Of a stretch of DNA of 8,678 nt, positions 5,625-8,678 are shown one piece after another. The position numbers and the translations under genes are program-made. The stretch's first letter is position 1; every line of letters starts with the position of its first letter. Location of the stretch: NCBI GenBank assembly GCA_029933295.1, contig JAOZOL010000088.1:1-8678 (forward strand). Reading direction: 5' to 3'. Source of the DNA: Desulfobacterales bacterium. GTDB taxonomy: Bacteria; Desulfobacterota; Desulfobacteria; Desulfobacterales; Desulfosalsimonadaceae. The notes beneath the pieces are model-generated. The model made no database searches, had not been told where the DNA came from, and worked only from the letters and a program-made list of their open reading frames with translations.

Positions 5625-6397
5625 TTTTTCGTTGTCCCAAGATACGCTTTTAATACTGCTTCATCATCCTGAATATTTCGTGGCGTGCCTTCGGCAATTT
5701 TTTTCCCCTGGTCAAGCACCACAATCCAGTCTGAAATTTCCATGGTTAAGCTCATGTCATGTTCCACAAGCAGAACGGTCACTCCCTGTTCGCGGATTTT
5801 TTTGATCAGCTCGCCCAGTTGCATGGTCTCCGTAATGTTTAAGCCTGCGGCAGGCTCATCCAAAAGAAGCAATTTGGGTTGTGCGGCCATGGCCCGGGCA
5901 AGTTCCAGCAGACGCTGCCACCCAAACGGTAAATCGCTGCTGGTTTTGTCGGCATGTTCATGTAATCCGACAAAATCGAGCAGTTCCATGGCTCTTTGAT
6001 GAGCCTCTTGTTCTTCACGAGACACCCAGGGAAGGCGGGTAATGCTTCCCCATATGCCGCATCGGGTTCGGGTGTGCTGACCGACCAGGATATTTTCAAG
6101 AACCGTCATGCTTTCAAACAATTCAACGTTCTGAAAGGTTCTGGCAATGCCCCGTTCCACCAGTTTATGGACTTTTTTATTTTTTATACTGGTGCCGTTA
6201 AAAATAATATTTCCGTTATCAGAGGGGAAAATTCCCGAGATTAAATTAAACAATGTTGTTTTCCCGGCTCCGTTAGGCCCGATCAGGCCGGTAATGGAGC
6301 CGGATTTCAGTAGAAATGAAATATCGGAAAGGGCTTCAACGCCGCCAAAGGCTTTGTAAACAGATTCAATTTCAAGCAGAAAATGGTTATTGGTCAT
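5603..6397 (-). CDS. livG: Branched-chain amino-acid type ABC transporter ATPase LivG
   Basis: A 264-aa ATP-binding subunit partnering LivF. Motifs: Walker A GPNGAGKTT (40-48), Q-loop ARTFQNVELF (85-94), signature region LPFGWQRLLELAR (156-168), Walker B LLLLDEPAAGLN (176-187) and H-loop VEHDM with His213. Relatives mostly read L(S/P)(Y/F)GQQ at the signature; Trp160 in place of Gln is unusual. The protein continues past the normal AYLG end with TTKKKVKGER, the last part being encoded by a CACCTTT array, so the original stop has probably been lost. ATG 6397 is chosen over TTG 6421: it gives the standard LivG N terminus and overlaps the livM end by 11 bp, as usual for these operons. Its Shine-Dalgarno sequence is weak, consistent with translational coupling. 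Confidence 0.95.
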   Translation of the reverse strand: MTNNHFLLEIESVYKAFGGVEALSDISFLLKSGSITGLIGPNGAGKTTLFNLISGIFPSDNGNIIFNGTSIKNKKVHKLVERGIARTFQNVELFESMTVLENILVGQHTRTRCGIWGSITRLPWVSREEQEAHQRAMELLDFVGLHEHADKTSSDLPFGWQRLLELARAMAAQPKLLLLDEPAAGLNITETMQLGELIKKIREQGVTVLLVEHDMSLTMEISDWIVVLDQGKKIAEGTPRNIQDDEAVLKAYLGTTKKKVKGER

Positions 6398-7346
6398 GCT
6401 TTTTTCCCGCCCGTTCAACAATGTCTAAAATTCCCCTTGTTAATCCTCTGGGAAGAAAAATCATCACAGTCATAAGGATCAATCCATATACCACCATTTC
6501 AAATTCGGAAAACGCATGGAGCCATTCCGGCAATAGTGTCAGAAGCGATGCCCCAAGCAGCGCCCCCCAGATGCTGGCCATTCCGCCGATAACAACCATG
6601 GTGACCATCCGGATGGATGCGATGAAATTAAATGTTCCAGGGCTGATAAAAAGTACCAGATGGGCGTATAAAAATCCTGCCAGGGCACTGAATCCGGCAC
6701 TGAGCACAAAGACCTGGAGTTTTAATCTGCTCGTATTAACACCAACTGCCGCAGACGCTTTTTCGCCGTCATGTATTGATCGCAGTGCCCTGCCCACTCT
6801 GGAATCGATGATTCTCCGGCAGATGATAATGCTGATGAGTACAAATCCCCATACAAGATAGAAATAATTCTTAGTTGATGAAAAAGATATTGATCCCAGT
6901 TCCAAAGGCGGGATTCCGATAAATCCGGAGGCCCCGCCGGTTACACTGCTCCACTCTCTGAATATAATGTTAACAATCATTCCAAACCCCAGGGTCCCCA
7001 TGCCCAGATAGTATCCCGAGAGTTTAAGCGTAGGGATGCCGACAATATATGCCACCAGCATTGCAGCAACAATGGCCCCAGGTAGTGCGAGCCAGGGGGG
7101 TAAATGATAATGAACGGTTAATATGGCCGTGCCGTATGCGCCGATTCCGTAGAAAGCGGCATGACCCAGGGATATCTGGCCGGCATAGCCCATCAACATA
7201 TTCAGTCCAAGCGCCAGCAGGGTATTGATTCCGATAAAGGTGAGCACCTGAAGATAGTATGAATTGTTGATATAATACCCTGCAAACGTCACAAGCAGAA
7301 TGAAAATGATATAACTGATTCGGTTGCGGGCAGTGTTTGTGCTCAT
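6387..7346 (-). CDS. livM: Branched-chain amino-acid type ABC transporter permease LivM
   Basis: A 319-aa inner-membrane permease with about eight to ten hydrophobic segments; forms the translocation channel with LivH. The family hallmark GYAGQISLGHAAFYGIGAYG occupies residues 53-72. Further family sequence is KLSGYYLGMGTLGFG (about 107-121), the cytoplasmic coupling-loop stretch GRALRSIHDGEKASAAVGVN, and the VVIGGMASIWGALLGA membrane segment followed by the end in IFLPRGLTRGI. Length is usual for LivM. ATG 7346 follows livH by 32 bp; only a poor Shine-Dalgarno sequence (CGAG at 7357-7360) is visible. Its 3' end overlaps livG. The substrate cannot be told from the permease alone: this family carries leucine/isoleucine/valine, but also urea, amides and aromatic acids in relatives. 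Confidence 0.95.
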   Translation of the reverse strand: MSTNTARNRISYIIFILLVTFAGYYINNSYYLQVLTFIGINTLLALGLNMLMGYAGQISLGHAAFYGIGAYGTAILTVHYHLPPWLALPGAIVAAMLVAYIVGIPTLKLSGYYLGMGTLGFGMIVNIIFREWSSVTGGASGFIGIPPLELGSISFSSTKNYFYLVWGFVLISIIICRRIIDSRVGRALRSIHDGEKASAAVGVNTSRLKLQVFVLSAGFSALAGFLYAHLVLFISPGTFNFIASIRMVTMVVIGGMASIWGALLGASLLTLLPEWLHAFSEFEMVVYGLILMTVMIFLPRGLTRGILDIVERAGKKHDQ

Positions 7347-7378
7347 GGATTAATGGCTCGGGTGTATTTTATTTTAAT

Positions 7379-8254
7379 TTAAAATCGTTTGACATCTGCT
7401 GAACTGATAATGCCGCCTGGTCTTACAAAAAGAATCAATAAAAGAAGCAGAAACGCGGTGGCATCTTTTAAGCCGGAAGATACAAATCCCACCCCAAAGG
7501 CTTCTAATATCCCTAAGAGGAATCCGCCGATCAGCGCCCCCCACAAACTGCCGAGGCCTCCCAGCATGGCGGCACAGAAGCCTTTCAGCCCAAGCATTGT
7601 TCCCATGTCATAGCTGCACATGGTAATTGGTGCGATAATCACACCGGCAAGTGCTCCCATGGCAGTGCTTAAAGCAAAAGCCATCATTACCATTAATTTG
7701 GATGGAATTCCGACAATCCAGGCCGCCCGTTTGCTGATAGCGTTGGCTTCCATGGCTTTTCCCGTGAGGGTTTTTTTGTAAAACAAGTGCAGTCCTACTG
7801 CGGTAAAAAGAAAGATTGCGATAATCCAAAGGCTTTGGGAAAGCAGTTTGGCCCCCGCAATATCAAGCGGCGGGTGGGAGGAAAAGGGTGGGATGCTGTA
7901 AGCATCCTTGCCCCATATGATCATTGCTGTCCCTTTTAAAAAAATCGAGGCACCCACGGTAATAATAATCAATACAATGGGCTCGGGATGCCTTACCGTC
8001 CGAATGGCAAGACGTTCAAATACAAGCCCGGCACAGGCGACACAGACAACGGCAATAATAATAGAGAGAATTAACGGCAGGTGAAACGTGCCGACCAGGG
8101 TCACCATACAAAGCGCGCCCAGCATGACAAATTCACCGTGCGCAAAATTGATGAGTTCCGTTGAGCTGTAAAGCATGGAAAAACCGATGGCAATCACGGC
8201 ATAGATGGCGCCGTTGGTGATTCCGGAGAAAAGATACTGAAGAATTTCCTGCAT
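7379..8254 (-). CDS. livH: Branched-chain amino-acid type ABC transporter permease LivH
   Basis: A 291-aa inner-membrane permease and first gene of the operon. The start ATG 8254 gives the canonical beginning MQEILQYLFSGITNGAIYAV; the longer TTG 8281 version adds MFIFITGFN-like residues that relatives lack. Hallmarks: NFAHGEFVMLGA (36-47), RHPEPIVLIIITVGASIFLKG region, coupling-loop TGKAMEANAISKRAAWIVGI, the GGLGSLWGALIGGFLLGILEAFG segment and the terminal LFVRPGGI. All fit LivH in order and length. The Shine-Dalgarno sequence is weak (GGG about 9 nt upstream). Directly upstream are a 10-bp-stem inverted repeat (8285-8310) and a 14-bp palindrome (8322-8335), likely places for control of the operon. 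No binding-protein gene lies next to it within the window. Confidence 0.95.
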   Translation of the reverse strand: MQEILQYLFSGITNGAIYAVIAIGFSMLYSSTELINFAHGEFVMLGALCMVTLVGTFHLPLILSIIIAVVCVACAGLVFERLAIRTVRHPEPIVLIIITVGASIFLKGTAMIIWGKDAYSIPPFSSHPPLDIAGAKLLSQSLWIIAIFLFTAVGLHLFYKKTLTGKAMEANAISKRAAWIVGIPSKLMVMMAFALSTAMGALAGVIIAPITMCSYDMGTMLGLKGFCAAMLGGLGSLWGALIGGFLLGILEAFGVGFVSSGLKDATAFLLLLLILFVRPGGIISSADVKRF

Positions 8255-8284
8255 ATTAAAGCCCGTTATAAATATGAACAATTC

Positions 8285-8310
8285 CGGCTATGGGGCAATT
8301 CCCATAGCCG
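8285..8310. promoter_or_regulatory. Inverted repeat with 10-bp perfect arms upstream of livH
   Basis: CGGCTATGGG (8285-8294) and CCCATAGCCG (8301-8310) flank a 6-nt loop. It lies 31 nt before the livH ATG on the minus strand, so it would be in the leader RNA or act as an operator. There is no T-tract after it on either strand, which argues against an intrinsic terminator. Confidence 0.6.
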
Positions 8311-8321
8311 CTAAGTTGTTT

Positions 8322-8335
8322 TGTAAATATTTACA
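8322..8335. promoter_or_regulatory. 14-bp palindrome TGTAAATATTTACA, candidate operator
   Basis: An exact 14-bp palindrome 68-81 nt upstream of the livH ATG. Its size and two-fold symmetry suit a dimeric regulator, and its place near the expected promoter supports this. I cannot assign it to a named regulator, and AT-rich palindromes can occur by chance. Confidence 0.4.
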
Positions 8336-8372
8336 GATTACATTTATATCGTACAGAGTTGTTTTGAAAGAT

Positions 8373-8414
8373 GAACGTCCAACATCCAACATCGAACGTT
8401 GAACATCGAATAAT
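8373..8414 (+). repeat. Heptamer array, consensus (G/C)AAC(A/G)TC, six units
   Basis: Six units in 7-nt register: GAACGTC, CAACATC, CAACATC, GAACGTT, GAACATC and the degenerate GAATAAT. The array is imperfect but the period is exact. A related array in opposite orientation lies at 8648-8678. Confidence 0.8.
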
Positions 8415-8444
8415 GATGTCGCGCCGCGAAGCCATTCCATCTCG

Positions 8445-8466
8445 TTCCCACGGTCCCCCGTGGGAA
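8445..8466. repeat. GC-rich hairpin, 9-bp stem, 4-nt loop
   Basis: TTCCCACGG (8445-8453) pairs with CCGTGGGAA (8458-8466) around the loop TCCC. From memory, sequences of this TTCCCACG…CGTGGGAA type are dispersed in many Desulfobacterales genomes. It has no T-run on either side, so a repeat rather than a terminator is favoured. Confidence 0.65.
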
Positions 8467-8588
8467 TGCATAAAACCGATACCCGCCTTTGAAAGTTTAT
8501 TTTTTTTCTTTTCAGTCGTTTTGACGCTCGCAACAAAAATCTTAATTGATCTTTCTGTTTTTTCTAAAAATATTCTCAGTATGCGTAG

Positions 8589-8614
8589 GGCGGATTAGCG
8601 AAGCGTAATCCGCC
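8589..8614. repeat. Hairpin GGCGGATTA…TAATCCGCC
   Basis: Nine-bp perfect arms (8589-8597 and 8606-8614) enclose an 8-nt loop GCGAAGCG. This motif resembles a short palindromic repeat that I recall as dispersed in intergenic DNA of many proteobacteria. No coding or terminator role is visible. Confidence 0.7.
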
Positions 8615-8647
8615 GTATGTCTTTGTTCAACATTGGTTTTTTTATTC

Positions 8648-8678
8648 ATCATTCGATGTTGGGCGTTCGATGTTCGAT
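8648..8678 (-). repeat. Inverted heptamer array, cut by window end
   Basis: Read on the minus strand the units are GAACATC, GAACGCC, CAACATC and GAATGAT, with a partial unit at the window edge. This is the same family as 8373-8414 but in the opposite orientation, including the degenerate GAAT-ending outer unit. It probably continues beyond 8678. Confidence 0.75.

Larger units (their letters stand above)
8282..8678. other. 397-bp non-coding region upstream of livH, rich in repeats
   Basis: No credible gene is present; the open frames here are translations of heptamers and palindromes. From the operon outwards it holds an inverted repeat (8285-8310), a 14-bp palindrome (8322-8335), a heptamer array (8373-8414), a GC-rich hairpin (8445-8466), an AT-rich spacer (about 8481-8580), a second hairpin (8589-8614) and an inverted heptamer array cut by the window end (8648-8678). 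The livH promoter should be here; TATAAA on the minus strand near 8343-8348 is the only -10-like sequence I noticed, without a good -35. Confidence 0.7.

Noticed and set aside
5524..5805. Plus-strand frame of 93 codons over the livG end
   Set aside because: It translates the CACCTTT array and the antisense of livG; it has no Shine-Dalgarno sequence.
6398..6421. TTG start for livG at 6421
   Set aside because: The extension is antisense-free overlap with livM coding and is absent from the typical LivG N terminus; ATG 6397 fits better.
8255..8281. TTG start for livH at 8281
   Set aside because: ATG 8254 gives the canonical LivH N terminus; the longer form runs to the edge of the inverted repeat.
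8285..8310. Intrinsic terminator
   Set aside because: The stem is strong but no T-tract follows on either strand.
8288..8536. Minus-strand frame of 82 codons in the region upstream of livH
   Set aside because: It is a translation of heptamers and hairpin repeats (FDVQRSMLDVGR-type text), with no ribosome-binding site and no family resemblance.
8373..8678. CRISPR array
   Set aside because: Units are 7 nt, directly adjacent and without unique spacers; no cas genes are present.

Overview
The window suggests a moderately AT-rich Gram-negative bacterium. Gene content fits an anaerobic carboxylate/aromatic or amino-acid degrader such as a sulfate reducer of the Desulfobacterales type: a branched-chain amino-acid (LivHMGF) type ABC importer is followed by a phenylacetate-CoA-ligase-like gene, and the intergenic DNA is full of heptameric and palindromic repeats. 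The taxonomic guess rests on family knowledge and on the look of the repeats, so it is tentative.

Layout. From 1 to 55 lies one copy of a 55-bp element. A cytoplasmic tyrosine/dual-specificity phosphatase of the Y_phosphatase3/PtpB type follows (173-1204, +). It converges, with 6 bp between stops, on a secreted jelly-roll protein (1211-1780, -). After an AT-rich divergent region (1781-2017) come three tandem paralogous lipoproteins (2018-3422, +), each with a C-terminally placed FxLYD-like beta domain and an invariant CRSC motif. They converge on a minus-strand operon read from right to left: livH (7379-8254), livM (6387-7346), livG (5603-6397), livF (4705-5445) and a CoA-ligase-like gene (3441-4718). 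No gene for the periplasmic binding protein is present. The last 397 bases (8282-8678) are non-coding: two palindromes directly upstream of livH, then a repeat composite made of oppositely oriented heptamer arrays around two strong hairpins.

How the genes may work together. LivH/LivM would form the membrane channel and LivG/LivF the two ATPases. The ligase overlaps livF by 14 bp and is probably translationally coupled, which suggests that the imported acid is activated to a CoA thioester. However, the ligase-like protein seems to lack the usual C-terminal A10 lysine segment and has Asn where the A3 lysine usually sits, so its activity is in doubt. The three lipoproteins are probably an envelope-anchored set that duplicated recently and exchanged sequence by gene conversion.

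Most interesting points: the 55-bp element present twice, in the same orientation relative to its downstream gene and able to fold; heptamer arrays that have invaded the livG-livF junction and rewritten the end of LivG; the CRSC lipoprotein triplet; and the degenerate/truncated CoA ligase. Several CDS starts were moved from distant TTG codons to internal ATG codons, as explained in the entries.
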